DNA of 64,000 bases from Saitoella complicata NRRL Y-17804 (GCF_001661265.1 NW_017566993.1:62001-126000), one strand, 5' to 3'; numbered from the stretch's first letter, positions 39,138 to 49,760 are shown. The notes: generated by a model from the letters alone, not told the origin. Made by a program: numbers and translations.

Positions 39138-40316
39138 TCACTTGGCCAGCGCCGAAGTCGGCCGAAGCGGTAACCCACTCCTCACATAAACACTATCGAT
39201 CGATTTCATCTCATCGATACTCTCCTCCCCCGTAACCCAGTGCGCCGGCTCCCTTCCCCTCAACTTATCCACAAACGCCTCGAGCTGGTACCTGTACGTC
39301 GACCAATACGGCTGCGTCGCCCGCCCAGTCTTGCTCCACTGCGGCCCACCGGTGAAGTACTTGTGATACTCGGTTTTCTCGGTGGCTTTATCCGTGACAG
39401 AGATATAGTGGTAAATATGCGGCATCATGGCGTTGTAGAAATAGATTTTGGATTTCTCGGTCTCCACCTCGATGGACGGCAACTCCCACAAACGGGGTAT
39501 AACACTCAGAAGGCTCGAACGGGCCATGTCGGTGTAGATTTTGGAGACGACATCATATCCGTACCCACTCTCGAATAACAAGTCGGCGGTCATGGCCGCG
39601 TCGACCTTGGAGTCGTGATCGGCCGTGCGAGCATGGGCACTCAACACCTCCTTCGGCGTATGCGCCTTCAACGCGAACCGTGTGAACGACATAGCATAAG
39701 TCATATCCATCAAACTACCACCAGCGAGATCATACTGCCACCTGATATCACCCGCTGGGACCGCAGGCGATGCAGTCATCCGCGCATTCGTACGGATGAT
39801 CTTTCCATGCTCCCCCGAATCAAGGGTCTGACGGAAATGATGGGCAGCGGGGTGAAACTGCCAGTGGAAGGCTTCCATCAAGATCTTTCCGCTCTTTTGG
39901 GAGAACTCTACCAGCTTCTGGGCTTCCTCGGCGTTGGAGGTGAAAGGCTTCTCAAGGAGGACGTGCTTTCCAGCCTGAAGAGCTTTGTAGGCCCATTCGT
40001 AGTGCAATCCGTTTGGGGTAGAGATGTAGACAAAGTCTACCAACGGATCGTCGAGAAGGGATTGGTAGTCACCGTATGACTTCTGGAAGGAGTACTTCTT
40101 CGCCTGGAGCCGCGCCGTGGAAGCATCTCGGGAAGCAATGGCGTAGAGTATTACATCTTCATGAGTCTCGACGGGGTGGATCACTGCTGCGGCATTGATC
40201 TGGGCAGAAGAAAGGACACCGAGACGAAGAGGGTTCGAAGTCTTCTTCGGAGCTGGGTGTAGCCAGGCTTCTGTGTATTGCTGCAGAAACGTGTAAGCTT
40301 GAAGTGCGAGGGCCAT
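39138..40316 (-). CDS. Gfo/Idh/MocA-family NAD(P)-dependent oxidoreductase
   Basis: Probable sugar or diol dehydrogenase, 392 residues, one exon. The N-terminal Rossmann fold starts at LRLGVLSSAQINAAAV, where the usual GxGxxA loop is altered to LSSAQIN, as in fungal D-xylose 1-dehydrogenase and dimeric dihydrodiol dehydrogenase relatives. The hallmark EKPF follows (AGKHVLLEKPFTSNAEEA), preceded by DFVYISTPNGLHYEW. The C-terminal alpha/beta domain contains EAFHWQFHPAAHHF, with the conserved histidine pair, and DIRWQYDLAGGSLMDMTYAM (GGGALxDxG-like). The first 25 residues are an extension without a clear signal. Substrate is not determined; D-xylose/NADP+ is a reasonable guess only. Confidence 0.85.
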   Translation of the reverse strand: MALALQAYTFLQQYTEAWLHPAPKKTSNPLRLGVLSSAQINAAAVIHPVETHEDVILYAIASRDASTARLQAKKYSFQKSYGDYQSLLDDPLVDFVYISTPNGLHYEWAYKALQAGKHVLLEKPFTSNAEEAQKLVEFSQKSGKILMEAFHWQFHPAAHHFRQTLDSGEHGKIIRTNARMTASPAVPAGDIRWQYDLAGGSLMDMTYAMSFTRFALKAHTPKEVLSAHARTADHDSKVDAAMTADLLFESGYGYDVVSKIYTDMARSSLLSVIPRLWELPSIEVETEKSKIYFYNAMMPHIYHYISVTDKATEKTEYHKYFTGGPQWSKTGRATQPYWSTYRYQLEAFVDKLRGREPAHWVTGEESIDEMKSIDSVYVRSGLPLRPTSALAK

Positions 40317-40687
40317 TGTGTGTGTTGTGCGTGTGCTTGTATGGTCAATTGCAATTGAGAAGTCAAGTCACTTGAATCTTGATTTGTCAATTACGCGATT
40401 CCGCTGCAAGTAACCTTATGTTGGCCAAACAGACTGGATGACGTCGAGTGTAGATGTCCAATAGCGTATATTCCAGATACACCTCTATAACATTCAAACA
40501 ACAAAAAAGAACAAAGTCTCCTATAGAAATCGCCGCTCCGAAAAACGCCCATGCTTCTTAATCAATCTCAGATAAATGCATACCATTGCAAGCTCACGTT
40601 CGAGTCCGGCTTCAATATCAATACTTTCAGAAACCATCGTCACATAAATAAGACTCTCGCCCAAGCAAACTCGACCACAAACTCAAC
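40317..40687. other. Oxidoreductase promoter and KRE6 3' flank
   Basis: 371 bp, AT-rich towards 40560-40690. Nothing recognisable. Confidence 0.5.
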
Positions 40688-42640
40688 CTACATAGAACAC
40701 CCATTCATCAACGTATTCTGCGGGAACGAATACCCAGCATCCTCCCAACTCGTCAAATTCGCATTATCATACGCATTCCGATGATCCTCAATATACTGCG
40801 TCGTCGGGAACCCAGGTGGGTCACACGTCAAACTCATCGTGTCGTCGTCTTCATCCTGGTAAATTCTCACGTAGTCGATGTACATGGTACTAGGGAACTC
40901 GAGGGCCGGCCAGTCGATGTAGGTCCAAGAGGTGGAGAGACCGAGGTTCATGATGATGGACATGGGTTCCTCGGAGACGAGGCGTTGTCCGATGTTTCCG
41001 TTCGGGCCGACAGCGGAGCCGACCATTGACCACGTCTTTGAGTCACCGACGGTGAAGTCGATATACCCCTCCGTACTACCCGGCTTATACTCAAATCCAT
41101 ACGTCTGGTACTTCTTCCCTCCATACCAATCATTATTCAAATTCGTCACACCGGACAAAGCCTGCTGAAAAGGTCCACCACGCCACCCGTTCCAAGAAGA
41201 AACCGAGGTGTTGTAGATACACATGTAATCCGTATTCGGGACGTAGAAAATATCGTACGGCGCGAACTGTCCGGACTGCGTAGCCTGACCAAGACCAGAG
41301 GAACCATCCGCAGCACCTTCAAGTGCATCAATTTCCGGGGCACCACGTCCAACACCCTGGTTAGGATGATCCTCACCCGAACAAGTACACTTGTTTAACC
41401 TCTGTCCAGGCAAGTATGAGAGACCTCCGGGATCAGACTGATTCGGCGTGATACCAGCATCGCAAGAATCGTAACTGTACGGCCATACACCCTCCGTCGT
41501 CGCCAGATACCCTGGTCGACCAATATTTCCCATCGTCCAAATACCCGGCCAGAAACCTGGTTTGGAGGTTTTTCCAGGTAGCGATGCCGAGACTTCGATC
41601 AAGCCTCCTTTGTAGCAGAGCTTATTCCAAGACTGAAGCATACCGGAGCGGTAGTCGAGGTTATGTGACTCAATCGCATCGATACGAAGACGTAGAGTGC
41701 CATTGGCGGTCGTGACCTGGTCAGGATCATACCACTCCAAATCATTTGTCGCAGCATAATGAATATCAACAGCCTCCCAGAACTGATCATCACCCGGATA
41801 AAACGACCTTCCATCCTGATTAAACTCATCACTGAAGACCAACTTGAGCGTACGTCCATCATGCGGTGCCGTTTTCGTGTAATACTGCTCCGGCGTGTCA
41901 GGGTCGATCAAGCTCGTCCGAATGGCGCCAAGGGTACCGAATGTATGCGATGTCAGGGATTCGGTCGTAGATGTCTTCTTGTGAGGCGAGCTGTGACCCG
42001 TGAACACGAGAGCAGGCCAAACAATGAACAATACCAACGCACCCAAAACCATCACCAACAACGATCCCAGCTTTGCCGCTCCCTCCCTCGAAACCGCATC
42101 CTTGAACCCGGGTTTCGGATCAGGCGTATTGGGATCATGCAAATCATCATCCGCCTCCTTCCAATCCGCCCACTCCCAATCCGACACCAGCCCACTCTCC
42201 TCGCCGTTCAGAGAGAGCATGCTCGCCGTTGCAGCGGTATTCGCACCGACGAATACCGCACCTTTCTCCATATCAGGACTATTCGAATCAGTAGGCGACT
42301 GGGCTCCCATAGCGGGAGAGTTGTACCCTGAGTAATCCTGAGAGGAGTGGCGTGGGTACCTCCCAAACCCATCCGAAATCGATCCAGCTCGGGAGTGTGG
42401 TGCAGTCGCGGCGAAAGCAGGGTCGAGTGATACTGACTTGAAATACGAACTTGAGGGTCTGGATGCGACTGGGGTCGGGACGGCAGTGGTTGCTGTAGAG
42501 GTGAAGGGTTGACCGTAAGTACCTGGGCGAGTCGCGGTGGGCGGTAACGGCGTGATCTCATCCTCTGCCCGCATACTCGAACTCGAACCAGAGCCTGATC
42601 CACTGCCGTAGGTATAGTGACTCGACGATCGTTGCGGCAT
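40688..42640 (-). CDS. KRE6/SKN1-type beta-1,6-glucan synthesis protein (GH16)
   Basis: Type II membrane protein needed for beta-1,6-glucan in the cell wall, acting in the ER/Golgi. 650 residues from the first ATG (42640). The cytosolic N-terminus (about 205 residues) is Ser/Thr/Pro-rich; a single signal-anchor follows (LGSLLVMVLGALVLFIVWPAL). The lumenal GH16-like domain (about 265-630) opens with LKLVFSDEFNQDGRSF, includes GFWPGIWTMGNIGRPGY, and carries the KRE6 form of the active-site segment, GAPEIDALEG. Eight or more cysteines and several Asn-x-Ser/Thr sites suit the lumen. It ends near YSFPQNTLMNGCSM. KRE6 and SKN1 are paralogous in yeast and cannot be told apart here. Confidence 0.93.
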   Translation of the reverse strand: MPQRSSSHYTYGSGSGSGSSSSMRAEDEITPLPPTATRPGTYGQPFTSTATTAVPTPVASRPSSSYFKSVSLDPAFAATAPHSRAGSISDGFGRYPRHSSQDYSGYNSPAMGAQSPTDSNSPDMEKGAVFVGANTAATASMLSLNGEESGLVSDWEWADWKEADDDLHDPNTPDPKPGFKDAVSREGAAKLGSLLVMVLGALVLFIVWPALVFTGHSSPHKKTSTTESLTSHTFGTLGAIRTSLIDPDTPEQYYTKTAPHDGRTLKLVFSDEFNQDGRSFYPGDDQFWEAVDIHYAATNDLEWYDPDQVTTANGTLRLRIDAIESHNLDYRSGMLQSWNKLCYKGGLIEVSASLPGKTSKPGFWPGIWTMGNIGRPGYLATTEGVWPYSYDSCDAGITPNQSDPGGLSYLPGQRLNKCTCSGEDHPNQGVGRGAPEIDALEGAADGSSGLGQATQSGQFAPYDIFYVPNTDYMCIYNTSVSSWNGWRGGPFQQALSGVTNLNNDWYGGKKYQTYGFEYKPGSTEGYIDFTVGDSKTWSMVGSAVGPNGNIGQRLVSEEPMSIIMNLGLSTSWTYIDWPALEFPSTMYIDYVRIYQDEDDDTMSLTCDPPGFPTTQYIEDHRNAYDNANLTSWEDAGYSFPQNTLMNGCSM

Positions 42641-43542
42641 CGTTGGCAAACCTGCAGTGAAGAGCGCAGACCTAGGGGCTGTCTGCTATCGAAAGATGTT
42701 GATCCGTGAGAAAGCGAACTCGGAAAGCGGTAACACGAGAAGTAGTCGAAGAGGTCCGTACGTAGACGAGAGGTTAAGGTGCGTAGGTGGGATGTATGCG
42801 GTTCTGTGGTTGAGGCTTTTCCGAGCAAGTGCAACCGGGGCTTGGTTCGAACTGCCAAGACAAGCTGAAGCCGTGTCGCGTAACAAACAGACGATATTCG
42901 CACTCGTACTGACTTTGGCTACGAGTTGACGGCGATGTATGCTTTCGTTGTACAGACAGAGCGTTGGTAGAGTACCGGTGTGGGGTGTGCCTTATTTTTC
43001 GTTACGGCTGGTTCACTTCATCAAGTTCTTGGCGCAAGTGGCTTTCACCAACTACGAAAGCTTGACCCCCCAGTCTAGACGACGCCCGCGCCCCGAAGAA
43101 AATACTCTGTAGGACCCCGTGTGCTTGGTAAGGGCGGCGAGTGTTGACAACGGAGAAGAGACGATTGGGTTGGACTGCGGATGTCGGAGTGTATGCTCGA
43201 CGTTGACGTGGGTGGTTAACGTCGGCTCGCGATGTTGTTGGGGCTCGGGCGGATCTCGGCTTCGGTGAAGTCATTCTATTTTAGGATCGGTCCGTGCCCT
43301 GTAAGGTTTGTCGAATACGAGATGTCTTCTAAGAAGATCTACTTGGAATGAATGGATGTTAACCTTGTTCGTTGTTGCAAATCGTAACCGGCCGAATGCC
43401 GTTTGTGATCTTCTGCGTTCGGTGTTCCAATGCTGCGTATACGTATTGCTGCGCCGCAACGATCTCCCCCCATGGCATCCAAAACATCTCAGATCATATC
43501 GTAGCTAATCTTCACCATTCATCTTGCCATTCTCCAATCGAC
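42641..43542. other. Long intergenic region: KRE6-like promoter and MED11 3' flank
   Basis: About 900 bp, long for this compact window. A minus-strand frame of 90 codons at 43002..43274 starts with ATG and is Arg/Ser/Thr-rich (MTSPKPRSARAPTTSRADVN) but matches nothing I know; I leave it as an unproven candidate. A GGTTCGAA-like string near 42844 is not a tRNA B box. No other features seen. Confidence 0.4.
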
Positions 43543-44141
43543 TCACACCTCCCCTCCCTCCGTATTCTCCTTCCCTACCCTCCTCTCCACAATCCCCGCC
43601 AAAACCTCCCCACCCCTCCTCCAAATCTCCTCCTCCTTCAACCTTGCCGCATACATACTCCTCACGCCAACCTGTGACGTCGCTGGTGGTATCTCCTCTT
43701 CTTCCAGTTTCTGCACTTGTTCGCGGAGTGACTTGGAGATGTCCTGTCACAACACCTCCCATTAGCATTTAGTCGTGCGAGTGCGAGAGACAGGTGAAGG
43801 ACCTCTAGTAATTCCATATACCGGGATGAATGCCGTACGAAATCACGCTTTTTGCGTTCGGCGGGGGTTAGGTCGTCGGCGTCGCCCATCTCTACGTCTT
43901 CTTCTTTCATAGTCTCCTCCGTTTCCATGTCTTCGCTTGCTACACCATTGGGCGTTGCATAGGGTTTAGGACGTCCATTCAACGCCTGTATAGCCAGCCC
44001 AGACTCTCGTAGAAGAAATGCGACTTTCTGTCAGTTCACCGTCAGCCTGTGGTACATGAACTTACGAAGAGACCGCGGACTGACCTTTTCGATTTGAGAA
44101 AGCTGTGAAATGTATTCTTGTGCTTTATTCTCTGCGGCCAT
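43543..44141 (-). CDS. MED11: Mediator complex subunit 11
   Basis: Head-module subunit of Mediator, bridging RNA polymerase II and activators. Three exons: 44085..44141, 43803..44027 and 43543..43743, with introns of 57 and 59 nt, 160 residues. The spliced start AQEYISQLSQIEKKVAFLLR joins across the first intron and then gives ESGLAIQAL, which is the family core helix. The rest is helical and acidic (MKEEDVEMGDADDLTPAERK) with DISKSLREQVQKLEEEEIPP in exon 3, ending NTEGGEV. The genes are too short for an uninterrupted frame, so the call depends on the exon model. Divergent from the YIH1 gene across 150 bp. Confidence 0.85.
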
Positions 44142-44291
44142 TCCTCTCGTCAGTCAATAGTAGAAACGTACAAGATGTTGTGAAGAGTTGGAGGTGTTAC
44201 GGATGGTGTAGCGGTTCTTATCGATAAGGACGGCAACCAACTCCTCCAAAATCAACTCCTCCAAAATCAAATTCTCCAATTGCAAGATCCT
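44142..44291. promoter_or_regulatory. Divergent promoter MED11/YIH1
   Basis: 150 bp between start codons. The last 54 bp before the YIH1 start contain a 15-bp tandem repeat (see next entry). Confidence 0.55.
44238..44280 (+). repeat. 15-bp tandem repeat in the YIH1 leader
   Basis: CAACTCCTCCAAAAT occurs twice perfectly (44238-44252, 44253-44267) followed by a degenerate 13-bp third copy (44268-44280), ending 11 bp before the YIH1 ATG. Probably in the 5' leader of the mRNA. Confidence 0.8.
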
Positions 44292-45226
44292 ATGTCAGAA
44301 CCAAATCCAGCTCTCGATGATGAAGGTATGCTCCTTTACCCTCTATGATTTCTTGATCACTCCTAACATCATCAGCCTAGTCCTCGCCCTCACCTCGATC
44401 TACCCCGGCTCTCTAACCCCCTTCACCTCCAACCTCCCCTCCGTCTCCACCTACATCTTAACACCCCCCGACATCGAGCCCGCTCCCTCGATCCAACTCA
44501 TCTTCCCTCACACTTACCCGGAGGAACCACCAGTGGTGGGCGCGTGTCATGGCATGGAGAAGGGGTTGGTGGAGGATTTGTTATTGGGGGGCGGGGCATG
44601 GCGACTAGGCGAAGTTTGCGTTTTCGAATTGTGCGAGATGATTCGGGAGTTATTGCAAAACGACACGGGGGCTGACGACATTGCGCAGCCAGCTGACCCG
44701 ACACCTACAACCAATGAAGCACCGGAAGGAGTCCAGTTAGAGTGGGCAATAACAGAACCCATTACAGACCGAAAATCTGTCTTCATCGGGCACGCGACAC
44801 AAGTCCATACCCAACAAGAAGCGAAAACCGCATTGGCGGATCTACTACACGATAAAAAAATCGCACGGGCGACGCATAATATGGTTGCGTGGAGAATCGT
44901 CACAGAAAGTGGTTCAGTCATCCAAGGTACGCTCATACTTCCCCAAAACGTTTAATAGGAGTCTGATGAGCCTGACCACAGACAACGACGACGACGGCGA
45001 AACAGCCGCCGGCTCCCGCATGGCCCACCTCCTCGAACTAACGTCCGTACAAAACGTGATCGTAGTCGTATCTCGCTGGTACGGCGGTATCCACCTCGGT
45101 GCAGACAGGTTCAAGCATATCAATGCCGCCGCACGGGAGGCGTTGAGGATTGGTGGATTTCTGCCGGAGGAGAAGATGAGAAAGGAGGAGAAGGGGAAGG
45201 GTGGGGGGAAGAAGGGGAAGAGATAA
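44292..45226 (+). CDS. YIH1: IMPACT/YIH1 homologue, GCN2 inhibitor
   Basis: Negative regulator of the eIF2-alpha kinase Gcn2: its RWD domain competes for Gcn1. Three exons: 44292..44325, 44381..44926 and 44982..45226 (introns of 55 and 55 nt), 274 residues. The N-terminal RWD domain (about 1-118) shows EVLALTSIYPGS at the first junction, the family's E-x-L-x-S-I-Y-P motif, and FPHTYPEEPPVV. The C-terminal ancient IMPACT domain has DRKSVFIGHATQVHTQQEA, then across the second intron DNDDDGETAAGSRM, and VIVVVSRWYGGIHLGADRF. It ends in a Lys/Gly tail. For intron 1 the acceptor is the second of two closely spaced AGs; the first would place a stop at once. Confidence 0.93.
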
Positions 45227-45604
45227 GTTTGGACGCGGGAGTGTCGAGAGCAGAGATGATGCGGTCAGAGCGCAGCCGGAGCATAGTAATAGAGGGGCTA
45301 CCAGATTCGTCTTCGTCCGTCATGCTAGCGCAGCTGTATTCGCACGGTGCACCAGCACCGGATTGGGCTCGCACACAGATAAACCAGAACTCTAGTAGAC
45401 GACCAACCAATGAAAACTCTTAAGCGTGCAGGAATGTAAATTCGTACATAATCCATTTTCAAGTTGCTATCCGACTCCCATATCTGGACTCGACGCTGCT
45501 GTTGCACGATGTTTTGATCGATGCGTGAGAATCGTGGAAAAGTTGTAGCATTGTGTCATGATAGGGGATAGAGAACTAGCCTGGATAATTTCTCAAAGGG
45601 TAAC
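45227..45604. other. Convergent intergenic region between YIH1 and oligopeptidase B
   Basis: 378 bp between two stop codons; no gene or motif seen. Confidence 0.5.
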
Positions 45605-47968
45605 TCACAAGTTGGCCTGCTCGGTCTTCTTGTCCGCCCCAGTGTAATGCACAACAAATGCAACATCCTTCGCCCTCTCCTTCAACCGATCGTACCTCCC
45701 ACTCGAACTCGCATGCCCCGCCTGCATCAACGTCTCCAACACCAACACGCTGCTACCATCACTTCCATCACCAACGACCCCAAGCTCACGCTGTTTCGCA
45801 ACCCATTTGGCGGGTTCCCAGTATTGCACCCTTGGATCCCAGAGACCGGATGTGACGCGGCCGTTGGGGTAGGAGGTGTTGGGGCGGATGTTGTCGTAGG
45901 GGGAGTAAGAGAGCATGTAGTCGAAGTACTTCTTCTCGTTGGGGTCACCCCATTCGAGGTATTCTTCGACGGTGAGGGGGATGGAGGGGTCCATCATGGT
46001 GTTGATCACGTCGACGAAGGGAACAGCTGCAAGGTATGCCTTGAATAACTCTGGTCTCTGGTTGACTGTCGCGCCGATGAGGAGGCCTCCCGCACTTCCT
46101 CCATGGATCGCAAGACGGTCACTCGAGGTGTAGTTCTCCTTGATCAACCACTCTGCGGCCAGAATGAAGTCGTTGAAGGTATTCTTCTTCTTGAGGAACT
46201 TGCCTTCTTCTTCATACCAGGCACGGCCACACTCCGCACCTCCGCGGATCTTGGCGTAGGCGCAGACGAACCCACGGTCGAGGTATGAGAAGATCGCATT
46301 ACCCTCCGGATACCGGGGGTCGTTGTTGATCCCGTACGAACCGTATCCATAGAGATATCCAGGGTTAGAGCCATCCTTCTTCAACAATCCCTTCTTATAC
46401 ACAACTGTAACCGGCACCGCCTTTGGGATATTCTGGCTCTCCCACGCCCCCTCCGGCAACTCCACCCAATGCACCTCCTCCACATACTCCTCCTTGTTCA
46501 CGGTGGGCACCAAATCCTGCTTAAGGATCGATTTTCCACGAGTGACGAGGTTGTAGGCGTAAATGGTCTTGGGGGTTAAGTACGAGTTAAACCAGAACTT
46601 GAAGGTTTCGGAAGAGAAGTCTTGGTCAAAGGATGACATGGGGGTTGCGTCGTAGTCGGGTTCATCAAAAGAGATGGTGTGAGAGGGGGATGAGGAGGAG
46701 ACGGAGCCGGAGTTGTCAGCTTCGAAGATGCGGAACTGTACAACAGAGTATTAGCAAGACGATATGGTGATACAGGGAGGGGAGCGTACCCTTGGTACGG
46801 CATCACTCCTTTCAACAACAACCAGATGCTTCTGGAATGGCACAACGTAGTTTACGTACACCAACTTATCCTCAAACAAATCCTGCCACTCGTCTTTCTT
46901 GCCACCCTCCACGCTTCTCTTCGAGATCTTGAAGTTGATCGCACCGTCATTGTGAGTAATGATGAAATCCTTGCCCATGTGCTCAACGTAGTAGAGTAGG
47001 CTTTCCTTGCGCTTCGCGAACAGGTGGACTTTGGCGGAGGAGTCAGAGGTATGGATGTACCGGACCTCTGAGGTAGTCTTCGTGGTCGTCTCGATGAAGA
47101 TATACTCCCCACTCATGGATTTGGAGATATCGACGATGTAAGCTTCGTCTTCCTGTATACATCCTGATTAGCCCACTTCACCGCTACAAGGCATCCTAGG
47201 ACTGCACACCTCGCGGAACAACAAACGATCCTGGGTCCTCGGCGTGCCAACTTTGTGCAACCAAACTTTATCCGTCCTTCTTGTCTTTGTAAATGTAACA
47301 TACACAACATGCTCCGAATCCCCCATCCATTCGACGCCGTGTGCAATGTCTGCGATAACGTCGTCCAAGATCCTCTTGTCGCCCTCTAAGATCTTGAACT
47401 GTAATGTGTATTTCTCGGATCCATCCGTGTCGAGAGACCATGCAAGCAGCTTGTTGTCCGGACTGGGGTCGTAAGCGCCGAGTGAGAGCGTCTTCTCGTC
47501 GATAAGGTTGAGGTCGAGGACCACTTCCGATTCTCCGTCGATACCTAACCGCCGCTGACGGATAGGATACTCCTTCCCGGCTTGCGTCTCCTTAAAATAG
47601 TAATACTTCCCATGCTTCGCCGGGAGCGACGTGTCATCCTCCTGAATCCTCTTCTTACACTCCTCGAAGATTTCGTCGACGAGGGGTTGGAGGGGCTTCA
47701 TCACCGCTTCGGCATACTCGTTCTCGGCTTTGACGTAGTGGATCGCATCCTCGGATTTCCGGTCATCGGAGCGGATCCAGTGATAGTTGTCGAGGAACTC
47801 TTGGTTATGGTATTTGTACTTGTAGGGGATCTTGTTTGCGACGGGGGGTTTGGGGAGGGCGGAGGTTGCGGTTGACATCCTGGCTATAGCCATGCTTGTT
47901 CGAAGTGGAGATATGTACGAAGATGATCGAAGAGTTAATCTGCGGACTTGCGATCGCAGGAAGCTCAT
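45605..47968 (-). CDS. Oligopeptidase B-like serine peptidase (S9A, prolyl oligopeptidase family)
   Basis: Serine peptidase cleaving small peptides, in oligopeptidase B after basic residues. Three exons: 47210..47968, 46790..47152 and 45605..46735 (introns of 57 and 54 nt), 750 residues. The first 40 residues (MSFLRSQVRRLTLRSSSYIS) look like a mitochondrial presequence; an internal ATG (MSTATSALPKPP) could give a cytosolic form. A beta-propeller spans about 80-460; the catalytic domain has GYLYGYGSYGIN, CAYAKIRGGAECGRAWYEEG-like motifs, the nucleophile IHGGSAGGLLIGA and the histidine region MQAGHASSSGRYD. Fungi often lack oligopeptidase B, so its presence is noteworthy, although S9A members in fungi are not unknown. 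Confidence 0.88.
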
Positions 47969-48284
47969 ACGGCTTCGAGGGTTGTACTGCGGTCGTCGTC
48001 GTCGATTTCTAGTACGGGTGAGGAGTGCGGAGGTGGTTTCGGCACGCGTACGCGGAAATCGCGGTCATGACATATTCAACACCGAGAAGCTTATTGTGGG
48101 TATGGACAGCGGGTTGGATATCGTTATTTGAGTACACAAAATACATGAGTGAAGTTCACCTTCGACGTGAACTCACGTTGCTGCGGACGTACGCCTGCAT
48201 CCCCCTCTCATACGACGTCACCCCAGATTTTTAAAGTTGCACTCCCGGGTTTTCTCGAACTCACCACCAGCACCACCAAAAAGG
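47969..48284. promoter_or_regulatory. Divergent promoter oligopeptidase B / mitochondrial IF3
   Basis: 316 bp between start codons of two genes with mitochondrial-type presequences. No motif recognised. Confidence 0.5.
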
Positions 48285-49331
48285 ATGTTCACGATCAGAA
48301 GGATCTTAACACCAGCGATCCGTTCACCACTTGGCTCAGCAGGTTCTCTACGTGGAATCATTAGCCTCCACCAAGTACAAAAAGTCGCACGCGAAGAGAC
48401 AGCCCTGAAAGCAAACACCCTACGCGACGCCAACATCCGGGCAAAATTCATCAACTTTGTCGATCCCAACGGTGAATTCAAAGCCAAAAGACCTCTCTCT
48501 GAAATCCTCGGCACTTATGATACCACCCAGTACACACTATTCAATCTCACACCCTTGGCGGATGTTCCGACGTGCAAACTCATCACGCACGCAGAATTCG
48601 AAGCCAAGAATACCGAATTAAAGAAGGAGAAGAAAAAGAAGGAATCATTCAAGGAAGCTACAGTAACATGGTGGGCAAAACCCGCCGACGTAATGCGGTA
48701 TGTGAAGAAAGCCCAACAGTGGCTGCAGGACGGAAGCACAGTCGAATTTAGGATCACATCCAAGAGGAGGAGCGGGGGGAGGCAACCGCATCCGCCAGCT
48801 GATCAAAAAAACGAGTACCTTAAGATGGTGCGTGACGGTCTGTCAGAGGCTGGAGAAGAGTGGAGACCATATGCCGGAACTATAACCGCAGTTGATCTCG
48901 TCTGCTTCTTCAAACCCAAGTCCGGCCCTCAACTCGAAGCCTCAGCAGAAGGCGAGGCTGCTCAATCCTCCGCTGATGGCGAATCAGCAACACTTGCCAC
49001 CACCACTCAACAGCCCGCAGCCAAGGAGGTGGAGTCCAAAGGTTCCAAACCCGAAAAAACCGCCTACCAATTCCGCAAAGAAAAGCGTGCAGCCGAAGAA
49101 GCTGAACGTCGTGCTGCAGAGGAGGAAAAACTGCGGATCGAGAGGGAGCAGATGCAGATGCAGAGAAGGAATAACTCGTTTGGGTGGGGTAGTGGGATTG
49201 GGGGAAACTTGGGCGGTGGTGGATGGAGTGGAGGTAACGGAGGATATGGGAGGGGTGGGACCAGGGGTGGAGGTGTGAGAGGTGGAAGTGGAGGAGGGGA
49301 CAGTGGGGGTGGGAAGTGGCCTTCGTGGTGA
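48285..49331 (+). CDS. Mitochondrial translation initiation factor IF-3 (AIM23-type) with Gly-rich tail
   Basis: Initiation factor that keeps mitochondrial small subunits free and checks initiator codons. 348 residues from MFTIRRILTPAIRSPLGS, a clear mitochondrial presequence; the frame extends upstream without ATG. The IF3 N-domain is recognisable in NTLRDANIRAKFINFVD, GEFKAKRPLSEIL and LFNLTPLADVPTCKLITH (the P-C-K-L core). The C-domain has WWAKPADVMRYVKKAQQWLQ and VEFRITSKRRSGGR. After it comes a Glu/Ala/Lys/Arg helix (RKEKRAAEEAERRAAEEEKL) and then about 50 residues of nearly pure Gly/Arg/Trp/Ser (GGNLGGGGWSGGNGGYGRGG), which I do not expect in Aim23. Single exon. Confidence 0.85.
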   Translation: MFTIRRILTPAIRSPLGSAGSLRGIISLHQVQKVAREETALKANTLRDANIRAKFINFVDPNGEFKAKRPLSEILGTYDTTQYTLFNLTPLADVPTCKLITHAEFEAKNTELKKEKKKKESFKEATVTWWAKPADVMRYVKKAQQWLQDGSTVEFRITSKRRSGGRQPHPPADQKNEYLKMVRDGLSEAGEEWRPYAGTITAVDLVCFFKPKSGPQLEASAEGEAAQSSADGESATLATTTQQPAAKEVESKGSKPEKTAYQFRKEKRAAEEAERRAAEEEKLRIEREQMQMQRRNNSFGWGSGIGGNLGGGGWSGGNGGYGRGGTRGGGVRGGSGGGDSGGGKWPSW

Positions 49332-49632
49332 TTGGGATTCATATGGGAGTTCAGGAGTACCAAAAGTTGATATTCATATCTTGGAGACACCAAAATTTGA
49401 ACACTACATACCACCACTCATCTTCAAACTCAATTCCTCGCCCTTTTCACATCCCTCCCCTCCCCTTCGTCGACGAGGAGGATAACCGGAGGACAAGCAC
49501 TGGCCGTGACTATAATACGCGAGCGCAGCGGATGAGCACGTTTAACCGGCTACCTATGTATACGTCTATGAAAAACGGTTGTGAAGGACGGGTTTAGCCA
49601 GTACGCGGGAAGCATGTTTGAATGAGACCAAT

Positions 49633-49698
49633 GTCACTTGGCCTCAGCGTTGACCAACCTCTAAGGTTGATATCGTTATCGGTGACCGTTTAAGTGAC
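49633..49698. repeat. Nested inverted repeats in the IF3-PRP31 gap
   Basis: Outer arms GTCACTT (49633-49639) and AAGTGAC (49692-49698) enclose a perfect hairpin, CAACCT-CTA-AGGTTG (49655-49669). Such nested pairing could fold as RNA or be chance in 880 bp. Confidence 0.5.
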
Positions 49699-49760
49699 TG
49701 ACAGATACCAGGGCAATACGGTCATGTAAGTGGTGGGTATTGCACAGGCGCGATCGCGAG

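Noticed and set aside
42841-42856. GGTTCGAACTG-like string resembling a tRNA B box
   Set aside because: The last positions do not fit the B-box consensus, no A box lies upstream at the right distance and no acceptor stem can be formed.
43002-43274. 90-codon ATG frame upstream of the KRE6-like gene
   Set aside because: Basic, low-information sequence; no homology I can recall. Could be real but unsupported.
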